From: Apodemus sylvaticus
Taxonomy: Eukaryota; Chordata; Mammalia; Rodentia; Muridae
DNA: 64,000 nucleotides
Direction of reading: 5' to 3'
Assembly (NCBI RefSeq): GCF_947179515.1
Contig: NC_067492.1
Coordinates: 11,016,847 to 11,080,846, forward strand
In this document: positions 1 to 10,597 of the stretch, piece by piece
How positions within the stretch are numbered: position 1 is the stretch's first letter
Layout of the letters: every line of letters begins with the position of its first letter
The notes under the pieces: model-generated
What the model was told of the DNA's origin: nothing
The model's input: only the letters and a program-made list of their open reading frames with translations
Databases searched by the model: none
Translations under genes and position numbers: made by a program

Positions 1-383
1 CCAAGTTCCTAATTTGGGCTTCAGAAAAATATTTCAAGACCAACTTTCATTAGCATCAGTTTACAAATGAATTATGTATAAGCAACTGAACCGAACAACA
101 GCAAAATACCAAGTATTGAACTTCCCTTTGGCGACTATCTAGATTCATCCCTTTGTAAACATGACGGTAGATACTCCACACTTTTCAATACGATGAATGA
201 ACACAGGGAAGGAGGTTGGTATTGACTTTGTCATATATATCCTTGCCATTCGCTGTTCTGAGTAGACTCACTGGGTTTGAACAGTGATAAAAAAGACAAA
301 ATTTAGTGGTTCAGAGAGGACTGTGGTGGTAGGCACCAAGGCCTGGAATCCCATAAAGTCCCAAATAACTGCACATCACAACT

Positions 384-515
384 TTGAGTGAACCACTCCA
401 CCTATCTAGACCTTAATTTTCTCATCTGAAAGATGAAAATTAAAACCATGCTCATCCATGACGGTTATGGCTAATTATAAGGTAATCCTCACTTAGCACC
501 ACATGAATGTGGAGT
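384..515 (+). mobile_element. MIR-like SINE fragment
   Basis: The stretch resembles the conserved core and 3' half of MIR in sense orientation: a cac(c)tatct...ccttaatttt ctcatctgaaa motif followed by a degenerate A-rich block. MIRs are ancient tRNA-derived SINEs shared by mammals. The copy is strongly diverged, so boundaries are approximate and the call rests on a short motif. Confidence 0.35.
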
Positions 516-520
516 GGTGC

Positions 521-1900
521 TCAGCATGTATACTGAGCCCAGTACCTGAAATATATACCTAGCTCAGTCCCCAGCATGGACATTTAGCCCAGCACCTAGG
601 ATGTACAAATGCCTCATAAATGCTGGGTAGGGCGCTGTACCCAACAGTGGTGAGAATGACAAGGGACATCAGGAGTAAAAGAAGGGGGAAGGAGAAGCAT
701 TTCCTGTGCCCCTCTTTCAAACTCGGATCTACAGAACATGCCACAGCCAAATAAACACTATTTGGATCGAGGGCTAAATACATGAGGGCTAAACACATTC
801 TCCTTGTAGTCTACAGCTCTAGCAACACAATACAAGCAAGCGACCTGTAACGGCTGTCTGTAAGGAGCGAGACTGAATTGAAATCAAGCATGGTCACCCT
901 TGGGCCTATGGGAAGGAAGTCTTTACAGGCAATCAGATAGAAAGAGCTGGTGCAGATCGCAGGAGACCAGGGTCTTTGTTCATTTGTTTTGTCTTGTCTT
1001 CTCACTTTTGCAAACATCAGATTCCAAACTGCCTCTCCAGAGCCATGGTAGCCAGCCACACAATCACTGGACAAATTGGCCCAGGCCCTTGCTTAGTAGC
1101 CAATGCCTGTGTCTCTTCCAGAGGAAACCCACAACTGAAATAGAGACTGAAACCTAGCCACATCTTTAAATGTTGAGCCCTGTTCACTCGGCTGTGTATG
1201 TAGCTGTTAGACTCTGGCCAACCATGCAGCTTTTATTTATGCACCGACCCAGTTCATCCCTTCCTCCCAAGAATTCCTCCTGATTCCCAACCTGGGACAC
1301 CAGCAGGGAACTGTGAAGAGGCAGGAAGGTCAGTTGCGGGAATGCACTTCCGTGTCTACTTTATAAACTTCTTCTTCATTTAGCTCCCATGCCATGGCCC
1401 AGTTGGGTTGGACTGTGGTGACCCTGATGGAATCTTGCCAGAGTCCTCTCTGGGAACTTGGAATCTTCCTGATCAAGTTATAGACCCCTGTCTAGCTGAA
1501 ACACAGTTCCCAGTATAGCCCAGCCAGCTTCCCAAACCAGCTGCTGGCCTCCAGCCACAGGCCAGCCTGGTCACTCAGTGATGGCAACTCCCCAGCGCCC
1601 ATAGACATTTGTGGAATTCATCCCCATCCTACAGCAGAGCAACAACGTCTACAAATGGTCCCGAGGGACAAAGACATTCCACAGGCCCTGTGAGGAAGGT
1701 TGACCTGGACTTACAGCTCACAGGAATGACCCCCTGCAGTCTCTGGTCTCCATTCCCTTTGGAGTGACAGGTAGGGAGTGATAGCTATAATCTTCAACCC
1801 ATTCCAGAAAACCTCACGTGGAAAGCTGAACAACACATTTTAGCAAGAGTCCCCAGGAAAAAGGGAAAGCTTTCATGGGCACATGAATATTTTAAGTGGT
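521..1900. other. Unassigned unique sequence
   Basis: No repeat, RNA gene or convincing exon is recognised. Short open frames on both strands have no domain or compositional support. The base composition is ordinary for rodent intergenic DNA. Confidence 0.4.
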
Positions 1901-1904
1901 GCTG

Positions 1905-2035
1905 AAAGAGCTCTGAAATCAGACAGACCCGAGCCCTAATATTGGCTTATGGGCTGCGTCACTTCTGAAAACAAGCTTAACGGCTTCCTGCATTTTGCTT
2001 TCCCAGAGCTGAAAACAGGGGGGATGCAGCCCACA
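1905..2035 (+). mobile_element. MIR SINE
   Basis: Sense-strand MIR order is visible: gaaatcagacagaccc, then a diverged tRNA-like segment ending in a gcgtcact core motif, then ttcctgcattttgctttcccagagctgaaaac in the position of the usual cctcagtttcctcatctgtaaaa segment. The copy is ancient and diverged. Confidence 0.5.
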
Positions 2036-2344
2036 GCCAGGAAGATGGTCCCCATTAGTGGGCTGGTAGGACATGCAACATGGGGCAGTCACTAGAGCCA
2101 CTTTCACAGCTCCATCTAAAACACAGACCTGCAGGAGACTTGGCCCCCAGTGAATTCACCAATAACAGCTGTCTCAGCTCACAGCTACTGGGGAGAGAAG
2201 GTGTCTCCTTACTGGGCAACGGCTAGCTATTGTCTTAGTCTGGTCCTTCATAGGGATAGACTAGACCCAAGGCCAGCCAGCAGTGAGAACACTGAAAAGG
2301 CCACAGTTATCATCAGGTATAAAGAAATCCCAGGATGAAGTCAA

Positions 2345-2645
2345 AAGTGTGTGTTTGCATGTGCATGTGTTCATATGCACATACACCTAGACAAGACACA
2401 ATATATTACAGATAAATATACTCATACATATGCATATACACATATACACAAATGCATAGACACATTCAATACATGTTCATAAACACAAACATAAACACAT
2501 AAACACAAAGATATAAATACATACAAACTTATTTATACATGTACATATATACATATGCACAAATACATGGATGTGTGTATATATATACACACATGTAGAC
2601 ATACTGACATGCACAAATGTATATGTACACATACATATAGACTAT
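2345..2645. repeat. Degenerate (CA/TA)n-rich simple repeat
   Basis: About 300 bp of alternating cataca/tatgca words with no strict unit. It begins TG-rich (gtgtgtgtttgcatgtgc) and continues CA/TA-rich. This is an old interrupted dinucleotide array. Confidence 0.75.
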
Positions 2646-3902
2646 AGACTTGTGACTCTGTGCCCTTATAAATTTACCAGTGGATTTTATGTCTTTAATG
2701 TTGAATTAAACCACTCTATGTGCCTAAGTCTAAATAATATTTTACCTTAACATGGAGATAGTAAGTACCTTCTTCGGTGGTACTTAGGTTCTAGATGAGC
2801 TGGTGTTGACATGATGTGGTGAACAGGTCTCATTTCTTAAGGTCATTCAGACACACTGACAGACCCAGTCAGGTCCATTCAGATTGCTGCCTAAGTGCTG
2901 TGACAACAATTTTCCAGAATCTTGACTTCTATCATTAATATCTGCCTTTGAAATGCATTGAGACCCAGTGGTGGCAGAGCCTGTCTCGAAGGCTTGGTGC
3001 TCCTGGCACACAGTGGCAATGCTTGTCCTGTGGCCACATCTGACCCTGCTCCACACCATTCTTTAGCCACCGTTGCCCTGCTGGGCTTTGTATGAATGCG
3101 ACTGTAAGGCCTGGGCTCTCGCACATCACGGTGGTAGCGAGCAGTGGGTGGCATATCTTAGCCAAGAACAGCTGGCAACTCCGTCGTTTCTCACCTCATG
3201 GGAAAAACTATGGCATGTTATTCTAATAGAGAAGTCAGTGCTTATCTAATGTGTGCTTTGCTCAGTGTTCAAACCAAATCTTAAAACAATGATCAATGAC
3301 TCAAGCCAAGTATGTGGTCATAGGTGAATCAGATCCACCATACCCTCATTCTATGTGAAGAAAGGTTGATGACATCCTGACCTCAGTGGCCACCCAGTCT
3401 CAGTGAAAAATCAAAGATCCACATTCAGCCTCTCAGGGTAGACGGCCCATAGCACATGCAGACACAGCCATGTCAGAAACCTGGCGTGCTTCTTTTACCT
3501 ATGTTAAGAGGGGATGCTCTATACCCCAGTTTTCCCCCCTTTTCCCAGCCTGCTGCTGGGATCACCTACAGCCTCATAATAACTTCTCAGACTACTAAAC
3601 ACTTGTCCCAGCAGGAAAGCTCCAGGAGACCTCTCTGCCCCAAAGGCAGAGTCCGTTCTAATAGAGTCAGTTATCAAACAGCGAAAGCACAGGTTCAGAA
3701 TTCGTATCAGCCCAAGTGTCCTGAGTGGACCTAAAGATCAAAGGATGGAAAGAGAATTTGTAAGATGGATCAATACAGGCAAGGTACATTTCCACTGGAA
3801 GAAGACCTATCAGTCCCCCCATGCTGAGAGCATAGCTCCCGAAGTATACAGCCTGGAACAGAAATATCTATCTGGTTGCTCCATGAAGTAATATATGTAT
3901 GG
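2646..3902. other. Unassigned unique sequence
   Basis: No repeat family or exon is recognised. Three overlapping short frames on the minus strand around 2847-3165 are alternative readings of one open patch and show no domain. Confidence 0.35.
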
Positions 3903-3907
3903 GTTAT

Positions 3908-4232
3908 TGTCTTAGTCAGGGTTTCACTGCTGTGAACAGACACCATGACCAAGGCAACTCTTCTAAGGGCAACATTTAATTGGGGCTGGCTTACAGGTTC
4001 AGAGGTTCAGTCCATTATCATCAAGGCGGGATCATGACAGCATCTAGGCAGACATGGTACAGGAGGAGCTAACAGTTCTACATCTTCATCTGAAGGCTGC
4101 TAGTGGAAGACTGACTTCTAGGCAGCTAAGATGAGGGTCTTAAGCCCACACCCACAGTGACATACCTACTGCAGTAAGGCCACACCCCCTAATAGTGTCA
4201 CTCCCTGGGCCAAGCATATACAAACCCTCACA
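3908..4232. mobile_element. Rodent interspersed repeat, solo-LTR-like
   Basis: The element begins TGTCTTAGTCAGGGTTTCAC and ends CCCTCACA, so it has TG...CA termini. It is flanked by a 5-bp direct repeat, gttat, at 3903-3907 and 4233-4237. Length is 325 bp. The internal words (gacaccatgaccaagg, aatagtgtcactccctgggc) belong to a high-copy rodent family I recognise but cannot name securely. Termini and 5-bp duplication fit a MaLR/ERVL-type solo LTR; no internal retroviral sequence is adjacent. Diverged relatives occur at 27990-28475, 30329-30779, 35665-36440, 47862-48196, 55775-56136 and 57145-57478. Confidence 0.65.
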
Positions 4233-4277
4233 GTTATTCAAGGGTGCCCATCCTAAAAGATGAAGGAGATCAGCAAA

Positions 4278-4405
4278 GGGCAGGGCATGGTGGAACAGAC
4301 CCACAATCTCAGCATCTGGCAGGGAGTGAGGAAGGCAGGAGGTTTATTACAAGTTTGAAGCCAGCCGGGGCTACATAGCAAAACCCTGTCTCAAATTAAA
4401 AAACA
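4278..4405 (+). mobile_element. B1 SINE
   Basis: 7SL-derived B1 in sense orientation: gggcagggcatggtgg at the 5' end, an aatctcagcat box, agccagccggggctacat, and accctgtctcaaattaaaaaac at the A-rich 3' end. It lies about 45 bp after the LTR-like element. Diverged, so not young. Confidence 0.85.
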
Positions 4406-4754
4406 AAGAGAGATGACCAGGAAATGAAGTAGATTCCATGCACTCCCTCCACATGGCCACAAGGGGCAGTAGAGACTACAGTGCTGATGAACTGTGGCTC
4501 TCTCCATTCAGACAATCAAGGTCTATTAGCTGAATTGTACTACTGGGCCTGCCACTGAGTCCTGGAAGCTGGGCTTCCTCTGTGAAAGGAGGCATGTTTA
4601 CCTCCTTCTCTGGGAGGCTGGACCAGGACAAGAACACATGGCACACCAGACAGATAAATCCATCATGAGTTGACACACACCAGGAGGGCAAAATTTTTTG
4701 CATCTTTCTCAAATTCTGCATCCCAGAGCTCAAAGGCATTTTTGAAGACTGGTA

Positions 4755-4935
4755 CTCAGACCCAGAGAAATGGCTCAGAGGGTAAAGGCACTTGCCATAC
4801 AGCTTGGAGAACCTGGATTCCACCCCTAAGACATATGGCAGATGAAGAACCAACTCATGAAAACTGTCTTTTGAGCAATATATGTACATAGGGACTTAAG
4901 TACACATGTATACATATACACATATGCACTCATAC
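4755..4935 (+). mobile_element. B4-type SINE
   Basis: A tRNA/ID-related head (agagaaatggctcagagggtaaaggcacttgcc) is followed by a diverged B-box region (gaacctggattccacccc) and a tail with aagaaccaactcatgaaaactgtc. These are in the order expected of B4-type rodent SINEs. The 3' end runs into a cataca-rich tail. Confidence 0.65.
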
Positions 4936-5780
4936 GCACACATACGCACACATGACGTGAACAAAAAGTAAATATTAATACATTAAAATGTTTTAAAAAA
5001 TTATTCTGTGCCTAGACCTGGATTTGGAAACTATAGGACCCAGCCTACTACTGTCTTTCTTGCTACAAAGTGTATGTCAGGCAAATGGACATTGCAATCA
5101 GACACCAACATACCACCAAGGAAAGATGGACGCGGGGTTTCTTTACTCTGAGACCATCCCTGGCTTCTCTGTGGGGTGGCACAGGAACTCTACTGCAGAG
5201 GAGACAGCACAGAACATTCTGTAGCTATTATTTTTAAGTCCTAAATCCCAGAAACAGATTGCTTTTGTGTCAATGCAGGCTGAGAGGAGTAAGTTTCCAT
5301 TCTCTATGAGAAAAGACACAGGCAGAACGATCAACTCGGAAGAAACTAGAGTCAGAAAAAAAATTGGCTCAAATTATTCTACGGCTTAGATAAAATACCA
5401 TAACTGCTTCTGGAGTTCTGAAACACGATGCCGAACGGGGCCCTGCATTTACAGGTTGTTTGCAAAGATGTCACAATAGCACTGTTCCACTCAGTCAAAG
5501 AGAAATTAAGCCCCGGAGACAATACAACTTGCAAGAGTATTTTCTGAATGAACCAAATGTGCTGGATGTGGCTCCAGTAAGACCTAGAAGCAAATCCTGC
5601 AAGGGTCATGACCTTCCTGGGGAGCTTGCCTCTAAAGGGAAGAATTTGAAAGGATCTTCACTTTATTCCTAGATGTCCCAGGGGAAAGGAGAAAAGAAAT
5701 AAAAAGGAAGAAAGTATTTTCTAGAACACACATGCAGTTGTTCGCTTCTTTCTGCACAGTATTGGTGAATGGCAGGAGGC
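4936..5780. other. Short CA-rich tail, then unassigned sequence
   Basis: Positions 4890-4960 are a cataca-rich SINE tail. The remainder has no recognised repeat or exon. Short overlapping frames at 5143-5672 are on both strands and lack any supporting feature. Confidence 0.35.
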
Positions 5781-5816
<36 letters not shown>

Positions 5817-5831
5817 TGTGTGTGTGTGTGA
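5781..5831. repeat. (TG)n microsatellite
   Basis: About 51 bp of TG dinucleotide with one TA interruption near 5810. Simple repeat. Confidence 0.95.
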
Positions 5832-6277
5832 CATTTATCTCCTTTCCCTGTCTGGTAATCTAAGGGGCTTCTAAGCAAGGAGGTAGTAGAATCACAACCT
5901 GAACAGACCTTTCAAGGCCTTGGGAAAGAGTTTGGGGAGCAGCCCTGTTGTTTCTGAGCATCTCGGTAGACAGGAGGGAAGAGACTGCACGGAATGGAAT
6001 GAGTGATATCAGGGTTTGCTCCGTTGCTATATCGGGTGTGAACATACTTCCAGGGGTCTGACTTTTAAATGATGTGGCCCAGCAGGAGTTCACTGAGCAC
6101 GGGCAGACTGACACAAAAATAAGAATATTCATTTGGGAGAATGGCCTTTGCAACTTGAGGTACCAAGCTCAATTGGATAATGAAACGCTGGGAACTCCAC
6201 GGGGTGGTTTTTTTTCACCTCTATAAAGAACATTCAATTAAATTCTTTTTCATTTGGACAGGAGGGGTGGAACAGGT

Positions 6278-6690
6278 TTTTTTGGGTTTTTTTTTTGGTT
6301 TTTTTCCTTCCTTTTTTTACACAAAGTATCTTCTTGGTGCTTGGCCCATAATTTCCCCCTTCTTATTTCTGCCTCTTTACTCCTCCTCATAGTGCACGGT
6401 CAGTGCCCACACATCCTGCCTTCTCACAGGTTGATGGAAATTCCCCCATGCTGCTCCTGGAGGTGCTGATTACCAAACAAACTACACAATGGCTTTGGCG
6501 GGCAATGCATTGATGATGCTCCGGAGGCTTCTGAAGTCTTCATGTCGTGGGCCACTTGCTTGGCTGGGTCTAAAATGCCTTAATGCTGCGAAAGCTGCGT
6601 TTCAAGTAGCTATCTATGAATAACTCCATCAAGGGCTCACTCAAATCCAAAGTCAGAATGACATCCTGCCCCATCTGGACCTTAAAGAGA
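6278..6690 (-). pseudogene. Possible 5'-truncated retrocopy of an unidentified gene
   Basis: On the minus strand a reading frame from ATG at 6674 to a TAG at 6570 encodes 34 residues that look like a protein C-terminus, including EPLMELFIDSYLKRSF and a terminal SIKAF. The frame stays open a few codons upstream (to about 6699) with the pyrimidine-rich tctctctttaaggtccag in front. Downstream on the minus strand there is about 250 bp of UTR-like sequence, then an interrupted A-rich tract at about 6278-6325 (T-rich on plus). That order fits a processed, 5'-truncated copy, though no AATAAA is evident and no target-site duplication was found. A genuine terminal exon is the alternative. I do not recognise the protein. 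Confidence 0.3.
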
Positions 6691-6944
6691 GAGATTTCCT
6701 AGCTTAGGAGTTCAAGACTGGGGCCCTCCCAAGCACATGGGAGACCAGAAAGGAGCGTGATGTATTTTACTCCTGGGGATGAGTTAGCAGTCATGCCACA
6801 TGGTCTATGTTTAGTCAGGCACTGGGCAAAGATTCCAAGTTTCATAGACATTTTGACCTGGGAGATGCATCTGTCTTTCTTGGAATGTGATATGAAGAAC
6901 ATACAAAACATAAAAAGCTTCTGAGGACAAGGCTCTGCATTTAT

Positions 6945-7047
6945 TTATTATGTATATTATTTTTATTTTGACAGAGCTGGGCTCATGGCCCAGGACCTTG
7001 CATATGCTTGGTAAGTCGTCCACCCCTGAACTACATCCCCAGCCCAA
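6945..7047 (-). mobile_element. ID-type SINE
   Basis: Reverse complement of an ID-like tRNA-derived element: on the plus strand gggctcatggcccaggacc, ttgcatatgcttggtaag and gaactacatccccagccc mark the B box, the anticodon-arm region and the 5' end. The T-rich plus-strand sequence at 6935-6970 is the element's A-rich tail. Confidence 0.75.
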
Positions 7048-7139
7048 GAGTGTATATTTAATTCACTTTGTTTCATGTGACTTGAGTTCCAACCTCTACT
7101 AGGCTTTGACTTTGAAGCTATGTTGACATACACAACATG

Positions 7140-7295
7140 ACATCTATCCAGAAGCAGGCCAGTATAACCTGGGTCCCACGGACCACAAGAGTCTCAAAAT
7201 AGCCATGAACATTGCCCAAGACAAAATCATAAACGTACTTAGAGCATTTTGAGATGTTTGTGACATTAAACATTTTCCAATAGGATAGTCCTTGA
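7140..7295. mobile_element. Possible ancient DNA-transposon remnant
   Basis: The words cctgggtcccacggacc, caaaatagccatgaac, acaaaatcataaacgtact and attttgagatgtttgtg resemble an old mammalian non-autonomous DNA element I remember only partially. The family is not named because the match is weak. Confidence 0.2.
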
Positions 7296-7299
7296 GTGT

Positions 7300-8052
7300 G
7301 AAGTCTGTAATTGACAATGTCAAATCATAATGTCAAAAGGTTAGGTGTGCCTGGAGCTAGGGGTAGGACTTGCAGCAAGAGCAGGGAATTAAAGACTCAT
7401 AAAAACCATGTAAACAAACAGCTTCAGAAAAATCTAGAAGCCCTCGAATTGTACATTAGCTGAAGGTACCTATGGATAGTATGTTTTTATTTTCATGAGA
7501 TTCAGAGAAGGATCTGAGACATTTCCTCCCTTGCCCACCCATCAAAACACTGCCCTTAGTTAGGCCAGTATCTTTATTCATTGTAGAATCCCGAGCACAG
7601 GAGAGTAGATGGTGCGCGAATGAATGGTGGTGAGCGACCCTTCAAACAATGACCACTTCCATGCTGGGAGGCAGGCAGGCTGGCCCACGTGGAGGGACCC
7701 GAGTGATGTCAGAACAAAGGAATCATCAAAGCTGAAACCATCGCCTATCAGAAGCTGAGGCCAGGAAACGGGGGATGGTTCCAAGCTGGACAGCGCATGT
7801 GAAGAGACACATTTATTTTACTTATTTGTTGATTGGCTAGATGCTTAGCATTGACCCCACCCCAAAACAAAAGGATTATAAGGGACACAGCCTCAAAATG
7901 CAGGAATTGTGACAGCCACCCCCAGAGAACAGACACTGTTCTTTCTTCATGCTACCTGAGTCAAGGAGGTTTTGTATGACTGTTAATATGCCAAAAAGCC
8001 CTATTTGAGAAATACTGATCTATAGACTCCTGGACTAGATATATTATAATAA
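7300..8052. other. Unassigned unique sequence
   Basis: No repeat family or exon is recognised apart from a short T-rich run near 7810. Open frames at 7578-7936 on the minus strand show no domain. Confidence 0.35.
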
Positions 8053-8906
8053 GTGTGTATGTGTGTGTGTGTGTGCATATATATGTATATACTATATGTG
8101 TATATATGTGTGTGTACTGTGGTAGTGTGTGTGTAGTATGCATAGTGTGCATGAATAGTATGTGTAGTGTATGTGCATGCTTGTGTGTGTATGTATGTCA
8201 TGTATGTATAGTATGTGTGTGTGCATGTGTTTGTAGTATATGTGTGTATAGTGTGTGTATGGTATGTGTAATATGTGAATAGAGCATGTGTAGTATATGT
8301 AGTATATGTGTATGTGTATGTAGGTGTTATATGTGTATCATATATATGTATGTGTGTAGTAGGTATAGTATGTGTGTATATCATGTATAGTATACATGTA
8401 TGTGTATGTATGAGTGAACCATATATATGTGTGCATGTGTGTGTAGTATGTGCATAGTATGTGTAGTATGTGCAGTATGTATATATAGCATTGTAGTATA
8501 TGTAGTGTGTGTGCATGTGTACATGTGTATATGTGTGTGCATGTGTTTATAGTATTTGTGTGCATATGTGTGTGTAGTATATGTGTGTATATTGTGTGTA
8601 ATATGTGTATATAGCATGTATAGTATATGTAGTATGTGTGCATGAGTGTGTATGTGTGTTATATGTGTGTAGTATATATGTGTGAATGTGTGTGCAGTGT
8701 GTGTGTATAGTGTATGTGTAATATGTGTAGTATGTGTGTATAGCTTGTATACACACATATTACTATATGTGCATGTTTGTGTATGTGTTATACATATGTA
8801 GTATGTATTATATGTATGTGCATGTGTAGTATATATGTAAATGTGTAATGTATATGTAGTATGTGTGTATAGTATGTGGTAAATACTGTGTGTGTGTGTG
8901 TGTGTG
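8053..8906. repeat. Long TG/TATG-rich degenerate array
   Basis: About 850 bp built from tg, ta and gta words (tagtatgtgtgtatag and similar) with no fixed unit. The plus strand is strongly G/T-rich. Open frames on both strands here translate to Tyr/His/Thr or Cys/Val strings and are artefacts of the repeat. A clean (TG)n of about 20 bp closes it at 8887-8907. Confidence 0.9.
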
Positions 8907-8907
8907 G

Positions 8908-9361
8908 TGATGTAGTTTGACTCTAACTGGGCAGATCTCCTATTAGCTCCAGAACCACATAGGGTGACCCAGAGTATGAGGGAAGCAAGTCTCTGTCTGC
9001 CTTCGTACCCAGAGCAGGTTCAAGGAGGAACCCATGAAGAAGCAACAGAACTTTGCATGGAGCCTTCTTCAGAGCCTTCAGTTGGGACACAGACACAATG
9101 ACCACCAAGACTGGAAGACACCTAGAAACACGTAGACCAGGAAGAAGCCACTAGGACCCCTGAGCTCAGCACTTCTCTAAACACCAATAAAACCCTAGTC
9201 TTCATATAGAAAATATTTAATTTTTAAAAATTTTAATTAAAAATACAATCTTAAAGAATTAAAACTTAAATATTAAAAATTTAAAGAAATTATTTGATGT
9301 TTCCTCCATGACAAAAACCCACCACCACTACCAACAACAACAAACAAGCAAACAAGATGAC
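8908..9361. other. Unique sequence with AT-rich patch
   Basis: Ordinary sequence to 9200, then an AT-rich block (aaatatttaatttttaaaaa) at 9208-9295 and an ACC/AAC-rich patch at 9315-9355. The left arm of the inverted repeat begins at 9362. Confidence 0.5.
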
Positions 9362-9449
9362 TCTGTGTAGTCGGATTGCTCAGAGAAATTAGACATATCA
9401 CAAAACTCTAAGTGTTCCTCTGCTTAATTACACAAAGAGCTAATTCTGT
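9362..9449 (+). repeat. Left arm of perfect 88-bp inverted repeat
   Basis: These 88 bases are identical to the reverse complement of 9748-9835. The arm starts tctgtgtagtcggattgctc and ends agagctaattctgt. It is non-repetitive in composition and contains a homeodomain-like gcttaattac motif. Identity breaks at both outer edges (c/t at 9361, g/c at 9450). Confidence 0.97.
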
Positions 9450-9747
9450 GTTCTGCTATTAATAAAAATAGGTGTCCTGCCCATTGAACCACCCAGTCAT
9501 CCCTTACCCATACACCCCAGAATGCTCTCCTCCCTCATTAAAAGTTGGAAGAGCACTGACCTGAAAGATGAAATGTCCTTTCCCTGACACACAGAATCTA
9601 AGCCAGATGCACTTGGGCCTCCTTGAGGTGACCCAAGGATTTCGGGCACGCTGTGGGATAGCACACAACAGCCTAAAGGCGCTCCCTCCTGATCCTGCTA
9701 ACACCCTCCTGGCAGGGCTGTCATTAGCTCCCAGCTCAGGGACTCAG
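9450..9747. other. 298-bp spacer of the inverted repeat
   Basis: Unique sequence between the two arms. No repeat family is recognised. If the arms paired, this would form the loop of a large hairpin. Confidence 0.6.
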
Positions 9748-9835
9748 ACAGAATTAGCTCTTTGTGTAATTAAGCAGAGGAACACTTAGAGTTTTGTGAT
9801 ATGTCTAATTTCTCTGAGCAATCCGACTACACAGA
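9748..9835 (-). repeat. Right arm of perfect 88-bp inverted repeat
   Basis: Exact reverse complement of 9362-9449, beginning acagaattagctctttgtg and ending caatccgactacacaga. No mismatch was found across 88 bases. Confidence 0.97.
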
Positions 9836-10099
9836 AATGGAATGACCACCAGCTGCCTCCAAAGCCCTCAGGGTACCCTGAGGGTCTGGTGGGGGGTACG
9901 ATTCTGAGAGAAACTGGAGGAAGCCAAGCTGAGGGCTGGGCAGGAGCAGCTATATCGGCTTTGAGTCTAACTAGGCTCCTTGGCTCTCGGAATAACCAGA
10001 GCAATACCGTGAAAGAAAATTCTTTTGGAACCCAGAGGAGAGCCCAAAACGGAAATGTACAATTGAAGAACAGCCTGGTGGGGACTCAACCTGGAAACT

Positions 10100-10440
10100 A
10101 GCCTCTACCTGCGCCCAAACCTTGTCTGTGTTCTCTCCAGCATCCGCCTACAAAAGTCGATCCAAAGGCTTAATGAGCCAAAAGGCATTTAGAGTCTCGT
10201 GTGTGAATTACGCCACCGATTCCCACTCCTTTAATTGGATGCAAATAATATCACCTGGGCTTCACATCCCAGGATCCGTCCGGCTTTTTGTCACAAGGCA
10301 CTTTAATGCACCCCATTCGGAAAAGCCTGGCAGGAGAGGGAGACATTAGCTGTGAGATGTGCGGGCTTGTGCCAAATTTGCGAACACTGGCAGCTAGACC
10401 TATAGATAGAAAGAGGGGGTAATTTCATGCAAATTCCCCC
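10100..10440. promoter_or_regulatory. Candidate conserved regulatory element
   Basis: The block is unique, retains several CpG dinucleotides, and contains an octamer-like atgcaaat (10239-10246), tttaattgg, and gcactttaatgcac. Such composition is common in vertebrate conserved non-coding elements, but conservation cannot be seen from one sequence. Function is inference only. Confidence 0.3.
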
Positions 10441-10460
10441 TGCTATTCCTTGAGCTCCGA

Positions 10461-10521
10461 GATTAGAGATGTCAGAAATGTAAGTGTGCCACTGCTTAAT
10501 AACACAAAGAGCTCATTCAGT
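10461..10521 (+). repeat. Diverged third copy of the 88-bp arm
   Basis: Aligns in the same direction as the left arm from gattagagatgtcag through actgcttaataacacaaag to agctcattcagt. By eye the last 34 positions match at 29, and the whole at roughly 80% with one small gap. It carries the same gcttaat...acacaaagagct core. Confidence 0.8.
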
Positions 10522-10545
10522 CCTGATTCCCTAAGCTAAGCCTTT

Positions 10546-10548
<3 letters not shown>

Positions 10549-10593
<45 letters not shown>
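10549..10593. repeat. (GA)n microsatellite
   Basis: About 45 bp of uninterrupted AG dinucleotide on the plus strand. Confidence 0.95.

Positions 10594-10597
<4 letters not shown>

Noticed and set aside
8001..8758. Frames of Tyr/His/Thr or Cys/Val strings on both strands, up to 171 codons
   Set aside because: They arise from the TG/CA array and have no non-repeat portion of protein character.
9362..9835. Inverted repeat as terminal inverted repeats of a DNA transposon
   Set aside because: The spacer of 298 bp shows no transposase trace, no target-site duplication flanks the arms, and the third copy is not at an element end.
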